Assembly (NCBI GenBank): GCA_031551635.1
Contig: JAVBNH010000010.1
Location: 1 to 64,000 of the forward strand
Source: JAVBNH01 sp031551635
GTDB lineage: Bacteria > Bacillota > Clostridia > Oscillospirales > Acutalibacteraceae
Reading direction: 5' to 3'
Length of the DNA stretch: 64,000 nt
In this document: positions 33,565 through 42,430 of the stretch, piece by piece
Position numbering within the stretch: position 1 is the first letter of the stretch
Layout of the letters: every line of letters begins with the position of its first letter
The notes under the pieces: generated by a model
What the model saw: only the letters and a program-made list of their open reading frames with translations
Database searches by the model: none
Told to the model about the DNA's origin: nothing
Translations under genes and position numbers: made by a program

Positions 33565-34917
33565 TCATATTGAATTCAAAGCAAGCAGGAAGGTAAAATT
33601 TTCGAGATTCGCGACAAGGTCTTTTAAAAACCGCGCAGCCGGTGCGCCGTCAAGCGCTCTGTGGTCAAAGGTCAGCGAAAGGGTCATAGCGCTGTAGGGC
33701 TTGACTTCGCCGTCAATCATTTTTACTCTTGTCTCAATAGTGTTAACCCCGAGAATGCAGGTCTGCGGCGGATTTATAACAGGTGTGAAGGATTCAATGC
33801 CGAGGGTGCCGAGATTGGTGACAGTGAAGGTCCCGCCGCTTGTGAGGTCCGGCGAAATGCTGCCTGAAACAGCAGTTTCAGCGAGCTCCTTCGCCCTTTT
33901 TGAAAGCTCAAAAAGCGAGAGCTTATTCGCGTTAAACAGGGTTGGAACGACAAGCCCGCGCTCAGTGTCAACCGCCATGCCGATATGGGCATTTTTGAAA
34001 AGCCGCATTTTATCCTCAAAATAATTCGCATTTACCTTTTCATGGTTTAAAAGCGTTCTTGAGCAGGCATAAAGAATTATATCGTTGATTGTGATATTCG
34101 GCAGACCCAGTCGCACCTTCGAGGATTTCATATAAGCTCTGAAATCGTTGATATTAGTCATGTCAAAGGAGGAGTTAAGAGTGAGCTGAGCCATTGTCGA
34201 GAGCGAGGTGTGCATTGCGTTCGCGATAAGCTTCCGGATATTTGTGTTGGGTACTTCAGTATAATCCGGCGCATTATCGTCAGCCAAAGGTGATTCATTT
34301 CCGGGCGTGTACGCGCAGACATCGCCGGTTGTGATTCTTCCGCCGATTCCGCTCCCTTCGATATTTCCGGAAATTGATTTATAGCTGTCAAAAGCCGCCA
34401 TAGTTGATGTGAAACCTTTATCTATCATTGCTTTTATATCACGCTCAATAATTCTTCCGTCCGGTCCCGAGCCGCCGGTTTTGGAAATATCAACGCCTTT
34501 TATCTCAGCGAGATTTCTCGCGCGCGGAGAGATTTTGAGTTTTTCTCCGGCTTCACGGACGGCAACGGCAGTAACAACAATTTCTTCAACTTTCAATGCT
34601 GTAGTTTCGTCACAGACTCCTGATTTTTCATCCGGCTTCTTTAATTCGTTATTCGGGTTAAATTCCGCCGTGTCCTCACCTGCCTCACCGATTACGCAAA
34701 CATTCGTTAAGCAGGGGACATCGTCGCCCTCCTCAAAAAATATATCCAGCAAAATGCCGCCGGCTTTCGCGTTTTCGGTGAAGGTAGCCTTGTCCGTTTC
34801 ATAGGTAAAAAGCTTGTCGCCGGGGGTGATTTTGTCCCCCTTTTGTTTGTGCCATTTGCCTATAATGCAGCTCTCAACGCTCTGCCCCTGTCTTGGCATA
34901 ATAACAGGTGTCGCCAT
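33565..34917 (-). CDS. dihydrolipoamide acyltransferase (E2) with one lipoyl domain
   Basis: 450 residues from the ATG at 34917, which has AAAGGGA in front and yields the usual ATPVIMPRQGQSVESC start. The lipoyl domain (1-80) has the lipoylated lysine in YETDKATF. A peripheral subunit-binding domain follows (ISPRARNLAEIKGVD, then GSGPDGRIIERDI). A second similar segment (GSGIGGRITTGDV) about 50 residues later looks like a remnant of another one. The catalytic domain ends with TFDHRALDGAPAARFL, holding His and Asp of the acyltransferase centre. It transfers the acyl group to CoA. Confidence 0.9.
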   Translation of the reverse strand: MATPVIMPRQGQSVESCIIGKWHKQKGDKITPGDKLFTYETDKATFTENAKAGGILLDIFFEEGDDVPCLTNVCVIGEAGEDTAEFNPNNELKKPDEKSGVCDETTALKVEEIVVTAVAVREAGEKLKISPRARNLAEIKGVDISKTGGSGPDGRIIERDIKAMIDKGFTSTMAAFDSYKSISGNIEGSGIGGRITTGDVCAYTPGNESPLADDNAPDYTEVPNTNIRKLIANAMHTSLSTMAQLTLNSSFDMTNINDFRAYMKSSKVRLGLPNITINDIILYACSRTLLNHEKVNANYFEDKMRLFKNAHIGMAVDTERGLVVPTLFNANKLSLFELSKRAKELAETAVSGSISPDLTSGGTFTVTNLGTLGIESFTPVINPPQTCILGVNTIETRVKMIDGEVKPYSAMTLSLTFDHRALDGAPAARFLKDLVANLENFTFLLALNSI

Positions 34918-34946
34918 AATATCATCAATCCCTTTCATCAGTTAGC

Positions 34947-36197
34947 TCACTTATAATGCTCAAGCAATATTTTTTCAGCCTCGCCGCACCAGAGCATGTT
35001 ATTATTTTTAACCGCTTCAAAAAGCAGGGCGAATAACGGCTCAGTTTTACCTTTTTCCTCAAAATCCAGGATTGCGGTAAGCGGCATATCAATATGAGTG
35101 TAAATCAGCTTTTTCCCGCCGGGGATTTTCGTGAGGTTCAATGTGGTTTCGATAACCGCGTCAAGCCCGCCGATATGTGTAACCATCGCAGCTGGATTAA
35201 TTCTCTCGTTATTCATTAGATTGATTGCTTCAATCATATCCTCTGTGTTGCCCCCGCTGGTACCCACAATATGTGTCGACATATAATGCGCGTTATAAAA
35301 GTTAAAAAGCGCGGAAAACTCAGGGTCGGTGGGACCGGCAAAGAAATTCAGGCAGCCGTCTCTCGCGAGAACAGCGTCACCAAGCTCGACGACACTTTTC
35401 ACCGGAGCATAAACAAAAACATCGTCAAAGCCGCCGTCTGAAAGTCTCAGCAGCTCTTCCTTCGCGTCAACAACACTTGTGTTCAGATAAACAAGCTCAA
35501 CCCCGTTTTTTCGCGCGTCCTCGACAGTGAGCACCTTGCTTGCCCGCTTCAGCTTAGCGTCATCAATGTCCGTGACGACAAGCAGGGAAGGTTTTCTCTC
35601 GCAATGCAGAGCGTAATCCACAGCGCCGAGTCCCATCGGTCCCGCGCCAGCGAGGAGTGCCATTTTTGAGCGGGGAGCAATGCCCATCTTATGGATATAG
35701 CAGCCGTTATCAGTATGATAATTGGCATGAAAACCACCTATTATACAAGACATCGGCTCAGCTAGAGAGCCGTAAAAATATGTGTCGCTCTTATATTCAA
35801 GCAGGCAGTTCATCTCCATGAATTCGCTTGGAATAATGATATAAGTAGCGCTGCCGCCGATATGCGCGTAGGAATAACCGGGAGCGTTCAGCGAGCCCTT
35901 GTAGTTGATGTTCGGCTGAATTGAAAATTTTTGCCCCGGTGAAAATTTTGCCTTCCATTTTTCGCCGACCTCGATAATATCACCGCAAAACTCGTGACCT
36001 ATTATCACGGGATTATTCGCGACATCGTCAGGCACCCTCTTATGAAAAGCACCCTGATGTGCGGCTTTATAGCTTGACATGCATATGGAATCAGAGACTA
36101 CACGCGCGAGAATCTCATCTTCTTTAATATGTGGTAATTCAAATTCTTCAAGGCGAAGATCACACTTGCCGTACAGCCTGACAGCTTTTGTTAACAT
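34947..36197 (-). CDS. zinc-type medium-chain dehydrogenase resembling L-sorbose-1-phosphate reductase (SorE)
   Basis: 416 residues. The N-terminal GroES-like half has VIIGHEFCGDIIEVGE, and the Rossmann half has LLAGAGPMGLGAVDYAL. The length and the motif AHQGAFHKRVPDD resemble SorE rather than simple alcohol dehydrogenases. SorE reduces L-sorbose 1-phosphate to glucitol 6-phosphate, so a sugar- or polyol-phosphate is a likely substrate. It is the first gene of the operon, and the E2 gene begins about 30 bases downstream. GGAAGGA precedes the ATG. Exact substrate uncertain. Confidence 0.72.
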   Translation of the reverse strand: MLTKAVRLYGKCDLRLEEFELPHIKEDEILARVVSDSICMSSYKAAHQGAFHKRVPDDVANNPVIIGHEFCGDIIEVGEKWKAKFSPGQKFSIQPNINYKGSLNAPGYSYAHIGGSATYIIIPSEFMEMNCLLEYKSDTYFYGSLAEPMSCIIGGFHANYHTDNGCYIHKMGIAPRSKMALLAGAGPMGLGAVDYALHCERKPSLLVVTDIDDAKLKRASKVLTVEDARKNGVELVYLNTSVVDAKEELLRLSDGGFDDVFVYAPVKSVVELGDAVLARDGCLNFFAGPTDPEFSALFNFYNAHYMSTHIVGTSGGNTEDMIEAINLMNNERINPAAMVTHIGGLDAVIETTLNLTKIPGGKKLIYTHIDMPLTAILDFEEKGKTEPLFALLFEAVKNNNMLWCGEAEKILLEHYK

Positions 36198-36255
36198 ATC
36201 TACTATTCCTTCCGGTAAAATGAATTGAACCCCTCCCTAACCAAATAACCGTTTT

Positions 36256-36319
36256 TTCCGGCCGGAAGAGGGGTCAATCAATATAATATATATAATAACA
36301 GATTTTTACTAAAAATCAA
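36256..36319 (-). promoter_or_regulatory. promoter and operator candidates of the 2-oxoacid dehydrogenase operon
   Basis: On the minus strand TTGATT (36319-36314) and TATTAT (36297-36292) are 16 bases apart. A 17-base palindrome GATTTTTAGTAAAAATC (36317-36301) covers the -35 edge and spacer. A second perfect palindrome TTCCGGCCGGAA (36267-36256) lies in the leader, upstream of SorE. Either could bind a repressor. Confidence 0.5.
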
Positions 36320-36361
36320 GCGTATTTGCCATGAAAAAAGCCAACTGCTTAAATAATACGC

Positions 36362-36490
36362 TTATTTTTTAACCATTGCCTCAAGAGAGTCATACATTTC
36401 AATCAAGAAACCGACATCAAAGCCGTAATTCGGAAGAGCTTCAATCAGAGACGTGAGCAGACTCAGAAGCATATTAATAATGTTTTCCAA
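36362..36490 (-). CDS. possible small hydrophobic peptide, 42 residues
   Basis: The frame opens at TTG 36490, seven bases after AGAAGGA, and starts 24 bases after the DUF4838 stop. The product has a hydrophobic first half (ENIINMLLSLLTSLIEAL) and an amphipathic second half ending EAMVKK. A nine-base-pair inverted repeat (AAGCGTATT / AATACGCTT) followed by T-rich sequence on the minus strand lies just beyond the stop and could terminate it. Too short to assign to a family. It may be a distal gene of the DUF4838 transcript. Confidence 0.4.
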   Translation of the reverse strand: MENIINMLLSLLTSLIEALPNYGFDVGFLIEMYDSLEAMVKK

Positions 36491-36514
36491 AACATATTCC
36501 TTCTTTCAAATAAT

Positions 36515-38509
36515 TTATTCAGACAGCCAGCCGGAAACTATATCCCAGAGATTTTCAGCGACACCCTGATTTTCTTTACCGAGCTTTCTCCAGCTCCAGT
36601 AATTCGGCGGCAAAACATATAAGTCCAGCTTCTCAAATTCTTCAGCGGAAACATATTCACCTGTTTCGCTGTGATGAATTATTCCGAGCTCGTTAATGTC
36701 GGCAAAGAGCTGTTTTGAAGCTGCTTCCCATGTTGAAGGGATTTTTACCCGAGCAAATTCACCGATGAAATTGTCGGCTTTCCAGGTTCTCCATGAGAGC
36801 TGCGAGCGTCTTAAGTTAGTGATTTGCCAGTCAATATCAGTCGCCGCGAGAGCATCCTCCCAGAGCTTGTCAACATAGCTGACCTGAGCCCTGTTCATAA
36901 CCAAAAGACCGGGGGAGTTGGCGCTGTTCATGCAGTAGGAATGCGTCTGAACGCCCATAAAAGTCTTGCCTGTTGCCTCTTCGGAGAGGAAGCGGATATA
37001 TTCCCTGATATACTGCCAGCCTTCGCCGTAATAATTCTCTAGGAAGTCTCTCATGACCTGCTCAAGGTCGAGGTAGGGATCCCAAAGGAGTTTGGCGTAA
37101 ATATAGTTGTTAAAGACAAAAAAGTTTCCGTCACTGTAAGCGTTAGAGCAGTTAAACAGCCCGATTGCGTTATTTTCGTAGTAGAATTGGATATTTGGCT
37201 GAAGCGCTGCCCAAATGGGGTATGGTAGACCGTATTCGCTGTAAGTCATGGGATATTCAAAAATCATGATATTGTTCGCGACCTCGCCCCAGGCTTTCAG
37301 CTGAGAGACCGAGTCAATATTACGCGAGCCCGTGCACTCAACAAGAGGATGCGAATAGCACATAAGAATCGGGCAGTAATAAATGAGAATCTTGTCATCA
37401 ACTTTGCATTTCGGCGCGTCAACGGTTGAGGCATAAGCGAATGTAACAATTTTAGTGTTGTTATCGGGATTTTCAAGATTCATAGCTTCGGCAACCTTGT
37501 TTAAAAGGTGGATAAGAGTTCCTGAAACAGCGCCCTCCTGCTCATAGATTTTTTGGCACTGCTCACAATAGCAGGTTACACTGCTGTCATTAAGTCCCAT
37601 ATGGAAGGACTCAAGTGAGGGATTTGCGCGTAGCTGGTTAAGCCCGTATTCAATATAAAGCCTAGTGACTTCCGGATTTGTCAGGCAGGGATTATTGCGG
37701 TCGTAGGTACCGTCCTTCTGAAGGGCAAAATATTCCGGATTGGAATCATAATAAACAGAAGCAGGCACAATAAGCTCTGCGGAGTGACCGGGAGCATAGG
37801 ATATATATCCGCCGTATTCCTCAGCCGCGACTGAGTAAGCAAGTCCGTTGACCCTGTTGGCAAGGGCGTAGTCGACATCGACAGAGGTCATTGAGGCTAT
37901 AATAGTCGGGCAGCGGAAGGAATAAGCCGGTACTTCGGTCTCGTCAATTTCGAGTGGAACCGCCAAAATTTCCTGCTGCGGAATCACTCGAACCTCTGAG
38001 GACAGCCAAAGGCAGCCACAGAATTTTTCTAAAAAGTCAAATACCCCGTAAAGAGTGCCGCGTTTTTCACCGCCGGCTATGACGATGCTGTTACCGACAG
38101 TCTTAATGATAAAACCGTCGTCACCGAGCGCAGCGCGGTCAACAACATAGTCGCCCGCAGATTCGCGTGAGGTACGCCCGATTATGAATTCAAAATCAGT
38201 CGCAGCAGAAGAATCGTCAACTATCGGCAGGGTTGCACCGCTGATTTGAGCAAGGTAGTCCTGCAGCTTGAGTGCAGCGGTTTTCTCCGGTTCAGAAGCA
38301 TTTGCGCCGCGTACAATTACGTACGGGCTCTCATCTTCATTGGCGATGTCCATCGTCGGAATGTCGATTAGTTCGTCCTCAATGGTTTTACTCTCGAAGG
38401 GCTTCATTGAGCCGCCGAAACCGAAGGACATTGAAAAAATCATCATTATTGCCATGAAAAACGAAATTATTTTGCTTGGCAATGCGGACAGCTGTGCTAT
38501 AAAATTCAT
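36515..38509 (-). CDS. secreted DUF4838 glycoside-hydrolase-like protein
   Basis: 664 residues. A signal peptide or anchor covers about 1-32. Residues about 60-180 form an alpha-glucuronidase/GH20-type N-terminal domain (KTAALKLQDYLAQISGATLP, then RGTLYGVFDFLEKFCGC). From about 190 on the sequence is DUF4838 (SYRCPT-like start FRCPTIIAS, central LGLNDSSVTCYCEQC-type motif GLNDSSVTCYCEQCQ). This family is thought to act on glycans, but no substrate is assigned. AGGGGGT precedes the ATG. A small peptide gene may follow in the same transcript. Confidence 0.8.
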   Translation of the reverse strand: MNFIAQLSALPSKIISFFMAIMMIFSMSFGFGGSMKPFESKTIEDELIDIPTMDIANEDESPYVIVRGANASEPEKTAALKLQDYLAQISGATLPIVDDSSAATDFEFIIGRTSRESAGDYVVDRAALGDDGFIIKTVGNSIVIAGGEKRGTLYGVFDFLEKFCGCLWLSSEVRVIPQQEILAVPLEIDETEVPAYSFRCPTIIASMTSVDVDYALANRVNGLAYSVAAEEYGGYISYAPGHSAELIVPASVYYDSNPEYFALQKDGTYDRNNPCLTNPEVTRLYIEYGLNQLRANPSLESFHMGLNDSSVTCYCEQCQKIYEQEGAVSGTLIHLLNKVAEAMNLENPDNNTKIVTFAYASTVDAPKCKVDDKILIYYCPILMCYSHPLVECTGSRNIDSVSQLKAWGEVANNIMIFEYPMTYSEYGLPYPIWAALQPNIQFYYENNAIGLFNCSNAYSDGNFFVFNNYIYAKLLWDPYLDLEQVMRDFLENYYGEGWQYIREYIRFLSEEATGKTFMGVQTHSYCMNSANSPGLLVMNRAQVSYVDKLWEDALAATDIDWQITNLRRSQLSWRTWKADNFIGEFARVKIPSTWEAASKQLFADINELGIIHHSETGEYVSAEEFEKLDLYVLPPNYWSWRKLGKENQGVAENLWDIVSGWLSE

Positions 38510-38640
38510 AAAATACCCCCTAAAATTTTACATCTGATTAATTATATACATAAAACAGCTTGTTTTGCAAGCCTTTCAGGTAAAATAATTTACTTTTTTT
38601 CATAGATTTGAATAAAAAATTACATAATTTGTAATATCTG

Positions 38641-38669
38641 TTGTGTAATTTGTTTTCATTTGCTATAAT
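38641..38669 (+). promoter_or_regulatory. sigma-A promoter of the second UroD-like gene
   Basis: TTGTGT at 38641-38646 and a perfect TATAAT at 38664-38669 are 17 bases apart, 77 bases before the start codon. Confidence 0.6.
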
Positions 38670-38676
38670 ATAAAAT

Positions 38677-38698
38677 AGGCTTGGCTTACCTAGCCCAT
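38677..38698. repeat. possible half copy of the double-hairpin repeat
   Basis: TAGGCTTGGCTTACCTAGCCCA resembles the right-hand GGGCTTGGC/GCCAAGCCC palindrome of the other copies. The left hairpin is missing. It falls in the leader of the UroD-like gene, so a leader hairpin is an alternative reading. Confidence 0.35.
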
Positions 38699-38745
38699 AT
38701 CTTAAAACTAAAGAAAAACAAATACATAAATGGCGGTGTCAGAAA

Positions 38746-39987
38746 ATGACTAATAAAGACAGACAACGAATAAGGTCACTGGCGCAAAAACAACTAGAGA
38801 TAGCTAATTCGTCGCAAAATATACGCAATGTTGAGCTTTGGAAGCGGCATGCATGTTTTAAAAGCGAGCGTCCTCCGATTCATATTGAGGTGGGCGCCAT
38901 TGGTCAGGAGCTTATCGTACCCTTTATGCAGTGTGAGGATACAGCTGCGCGCGCAATTGAGCGCAGTATCATTCAGAACTTTGTTAATGCCGAAACTGTC
39001 GGAGACGACAAGCCTGTCCCGCCGTATTATCAGATAGGTTATCAGATATGGTTTCATCTTTTCGGCTATCAGATAAGCAACGAGGTGCTGAAGGACAAAA
39101 ACGGTGTGGAGCTGGGGCATAAATACGGTCATGTAATGAATGACCTGCACGAGGATTTCAGCATGATTCTTCATCCGTCTGTTTACGGAGCGGACAGAGA
39201 AGCCACAATGAGGAAAAAAGAGGAGCTCGAAGAGCTTTTCGGCGACATTTTGCCTGTAAAGCTTACAATGGGCAGTCTCTATGCGGCTCCGACACAGAAA
39301 ATTGTGCATCTCATGAGCATGGAAAAGATGTTCTGCGCGATGATTGACTATCCCGATGAATTTAAGACCCTTATGAAGAGGATAGAGGATGATTACATCG
39401 AGTATTTTCGATTTTTGGAAGCGGAAAAGCTGCTGCTGCCGACTACCTCTTATGAGTGGCTGTCTCATGGGTCTTTCTGTTTTTCTCACGAGGAGCCGAA
39501 AAACGAACCTCCGCTGCTAAGTGACGTTTGGGGAGGCATGGATTCGCAGGAAACTGTAGGCATTTCGCCGGAGATGTTCAATGAATTTATTTATCCATAT
39601 TATAAAAATATCAGCAATCTTTTCGGCAGGCTTTCATATGGCTGCTGTGAGCCGGTCAATACCTTCTGGGACGACATAAAAAAGCTGACAAACCTGAGAA
39701 AGGTATCGATTTCACCCTGGTGTGATGAAGATTTTATGGCACAGGAGCTCAGAGGTAAAGAGATTGTTTATTACCGCAAGCCCTCGCCGAACTATCTCGG
39801 TGTAGGCACGAAACTTGATGAAGAGGCATTCAGAAAGCATATCGAAAAAACTGTAATAACAGCGAAGGGATGTCATCTCGAGATAGCCCAGCGCGACCTC
39901 TACACTGTAAATAACGACATCCCGAAGGTGCGCAGATATGTTGAGATAATCAGGGAGGCAATAGAAAATCATTGGGTTCCGGCTTAA
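38746..39987 (+). CDS. UroD-fold, corrinoid-methyltransferase-related protein
   Basis: 413 residues. The sequence follows the UroD-like group often annotated as trimethylamine corrinoid protein 2 or uroporphyrinogen decarboxylase family. Landmarks are GAIGQELIVPFMQCEDTAARA, HLMSMEKMFCAMIDYPDEF and a late SYGCCEPVN with FWDDIKKLTNLRKVSISPW. The cysteine pair may bind zinc, as the metal site does in methyl-transferring members. It is only distantly related to the UroD-family gene at 3194-4309. Its final bases overlap the stop of the convergent ABC permease gene by four bases (shared TTAA). Substrate unknown. Confidence 0.6.
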   Translation: MTNKDRQRIRSLAQKQLEIANSSQNIRNVELWKRHACFKSERPPIHIEVGAIGQELIVPFMQCEDTAARAIERSIIQNFVNAETVGDDKPVPPYYQIGYQIWFHLFGYQISNEVLKDKNGVELGHKYGHVMNDLHEDFSMILHPSVYGADREATMRKKEELEELFGDILPVKLTMGSLYAAPTQKIVHLMSMEKMFCAMIDYPDEFKTLMKRIEDDYIEYFRFLEAEKLLLPTTSYEWLSHGSFCFSHEEPKNEPPLLSDVWGGMDSQETVGISPEMFNEFIYPYYKNISNLFGRLSYGCCEPVNTFWDDIKKLTNLRKVSISPWCDEDFMAQELRGKEIVYYRKPSPNYLGVGTKLDEEAFRKHIEKTVITAKGCHLEIAQRDLYTVNNDIPKVRRYVEIIREAIENHWVPA

Positions 39988-41525
39988 TAGAAGTCATCCT
40001 TAAGCAGTTGAATTAGCTCAGCTTTTTTGATTCGTTTTGAGGCGTATTTTATCGCAAGATATATTGTTAAAATAAACATTGAAAACGAGGCGACGAAGGA
40101 TATTGCCGAGGCTGTTACCATTGTGCCAACTCCGCGAACCGTGAAATACAGTATACCGGTGAACCATATCTGCACTATAAAGGTGAAAAAAACCGTAACA
40201 ACCGAGCAGATTATGCCCTCCATTTTTATTGTTCTCGCAAGTGTTTTCATTGAGGTTCCGATGGATTTTATTATCGCGTAATTTCCGAGATTCGAGTTAA
40301 TATTTGTGATAACGGAATTAAAAGTGCTGACGAGGGAAACAATCGCTATAAGCCCGGCGGCGACCATGAAATATACCTCGAGCAAATAAGTCATTTCTAT
40401 AGTCTTTTTTGATTTTTCAAGTCCCTCTTGAGACAGGGTGGCGTCGCCTTCGTTCTCAGTTTGCGTATCCGTTACCGCTGTTTTGTAATCATCAAAAATG
40501 TCAGCGTTGTAGTTTTCGACTATATTGAAGGATATAAAACTCGCGAGTAGTATAATTACATAGACAAGTGTCAGGAATGAAATCATCAGATGCTTGAAAA
40601 TGTTTGACTGGTAATTCTTTGCCGCGAGGTAGCCGGAAATCCCCCACATTTTCAAGGTGGTAGGTGTGACTGTAAACGCAGCTATACCTTCGTCGTTACC
40701 GCCTTTCCTGCCGACAAGTGTAACAATTGAGTTTCTGTCAAGCTTCTTGGAAGCTTTTTTTGTGCAGCGGTAGGTATAGAGAAAAATAACGGCGACGGAT
40801 ATAATTATCGCAGTAATTGAAATGCTGATTTTAAGCGGGAAGTCGAAATTTTCGAAATCGGATGTCAGGCTGGAAAACAGCAGCTTCATAAGCGAGCGTG
40901 TGGCAATTATTTCAATAATTCCTGCGACAATACCTATCGGAATTGCAATCATGCACAGGTAAAGCACCTCATAGTTTTCAGCCTTTTTAATATGTTTTTT
41001 TGACGCGCCGACAGCAAGAAGAAGCGCGATAAACCTCTTTCGTTCCTGCGTATTTATTGAAAAAACGCTGCTTATTGTGATATAGGCGATAAAAAATGTT
41101 ACCAGTGCGATGATTATCAATATAATCGGAATATTTTCAAGCATTGACTGAACCGAAAACAGGAGTGAGCCGTCCACCGCGTCGGGATTTTGCTCCGCGG
41201 ATATAGGATTACCCTCAGAGTCAAGCGGAACCTCAGAGACCATGGCGTTAAAAACCTGCATAAGGTTAAAAATGCCCTTGAGCTTGCTCGCCGGCTGAGC
41301 GTTTTCCGACAGCTCAACACTCATCTCACCCATATAGTTGTATGTAGTCATAAACAGTGAAACAGTTGACATCAGCATCGAAAAAGCGAGAATCAAGCTC
41401 AGCAGGAGAGTGAGAGTTTCGGTTTTATTATGCAGCAGCTTCTTTTTCACCAGCTGCGGAATATCCTGCATATTCATTTCTTCAGGAGATTTTTTTCCGT
41501 AAAGCGCTGTTTTTAACAAATCCAC
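39984..41525 (-). CDS. ABC transporter permease, FtsX/MacB type
   Basis: 513 residues starting at a GTG behind AGGAGGGGG. The first membrane helix (about 35-60) is followed by an extracytoplasmic loop, three helices (about 135-260), a soluble segment and a second half with four helices. The FtsX-like motif is visible in SINTQERKRFIALLLAVGASKK and again in NYAIIKSIGTSMKTL. It works with the ATPase encoded 15 bases upstream. The pair probably exports a peptide or lipid-linked molecule, or acts in bacitracin-like resistance; the substrate is unknown. Confidence 0.85.
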   Translation of the reverse strand: MDLLKTALYGKKSPEEMNMQDIPQLVKKKLLHNKTETLTLLLSLILAFSMLMSTVSLFMTTYNYMGEMSVELSENAQPASKLKGIFNLMQVFNAMVSEVPLDSEGNPISAEQNPDAVDGSLLFSVQSMLENIPIILIIIALVTFFIAYITISSVFSINTQERKRFIALLLAVGASKKHIKKAENYEVLYLCMIAIPIGIVAGIIEIIATRSLMKLLFSSLTSDFENFDFPLKISISITAIIISVAVIFLYTYRCTKKASKKLDRNSIVTLVGRKGGNDEGIAAFTVTPTTLKMWGISGYLAAKNYQSNIFKHLMISFLTLVYVIILLASFISFNIVENYNADIFDDYKTAVTDTQTENEGDATLSQEGLEKSKKTIEMTYLLEVYFMVAAGLIAIVSLVSTFNSVITNINSNLGNYAIIKSIGTSMKTLARTIKMEGIICSVVTVFFTFIVQIWFTGILYFTVRGVGTMVTASAISFVASFSMFILTIYLAIKYASKRIKKAELIQLLKDDFY

Positions 41526-41540
41526 AATAACACCCCCTCC

Positions 41541-42218
41541 TCAGGAATATGTATCGGAAATAATTTTGCCGTCAGAAAGCTCAATTATTCTGTCTGCGCG
41601 GCTTGCGATTTTTTCGTCATGGGTGATTATTATCAGGGTTTGCTTGAATTCGGTATTTGAACGCTTGAGGAAATTCATGACCTCATTAGTGTTTGCGCTG
41701 TCGAGGTTTCCTGTAGGCTCGTCGGCAAGAAGAATGCTCGGATTATTCATCAGCGCCCGTGCGATAGCGACACGCTGCTGTTGTCCGCCGGAAAGCTGAT
41801 TCGGCAGGTTTCTGACCTTTGCGGTAAGGCGAATCATCTTTAAAAGCATTCCGAGTCTTTCCTCATCGATTTTTTCACCCGCCAGCATTGCCGGAAGCAT
41901 TATGTTTTCCTCGACATTTAAAACCGGAACAAGATTAAAAAACTGATAAATTAAACCGACCTTCATGCAGCGGAAATGAGCAAGCTGCTCATCGTCCATT
42001 GAATAGAGGTCGGTATCGTCAACAAAAATTTTGCCCTTCGTCGGCTTGTCAACGCCGCCTATGACATGCAGTAAAGTGGATTTTCCGGAGCCGCTGGAGC
42101 CGATTATCGCGACAAATTCGCCTTTTTCGATGCTTAGCGAAACATCGTCAAGCGCGTGGACAGCTGCCTGACCGCGCCCGTATGTTTTCGAGACATGCTC
42201 AACTTTTAAAATCGACAT
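41541..42218 (-). CDS. ABC transporter ATP-binding protein, LolD/MacB type
   Basis: 225 residues from the ATG at 42218, preceded by AGGGGGG. A longer upstream frame exists but lacks a binding site. Walker A is IGSSGSGKSTLLHVIGG, the signature motif is QLSGGQQQRVAIARAL, and Walker B is ILLADEPTGNLD followed by the H-loop ITHDEKIA. It drives the FtsX-type permease encoded just downstream. No two-component or regulator gene is adjacent, so control is not evident. Confidence 0.92.
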   Translation of the reverse strand: MSILKVEHVSKTYGRGQAAVHALDDVSLSIEKGEFVAIIGSSGSGKSTLLHVIGGVDKPTKGKIFVDDTDLYSMDDEQLAHFRCMKVGLIYQFFNLVPVLNVEENIMLPAMLAGEKIDEERLGMLLKMIRLTAKVRNLPNQLSGGQQQRVAIARALMNNPSILLADEPTGNLDSANTNEVMNFLKRSNTEFKQTLIIITHDEKIASRADRIIELSDGKIISDTYS

Positions 42219-42430
42219 GAAATTATCCCCCCTGCTGATATATAATATGCTTATATGTTGATAATTTACCATAATAATAAAAAAATGTCAAATATCTAAA
42301 GGTGCTTTATTTGCTTTTTTTTGATAAAAGACTGTACATAGCAAGAGATTCACAGCATTTGTTTTCATCAGTTATTACATGTCATTTTATATAAAAATTT
42401 AAGTTTGATAATGATGCAAAACGATTTTTT

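Noticed and set aside
38794..39489. 231-residue minus-strand frame opposite the second UroD-like gene
   Set aside because: Antisense of a coding region with clear protein motifs on the plus strand; composition is that of a shadow frame.
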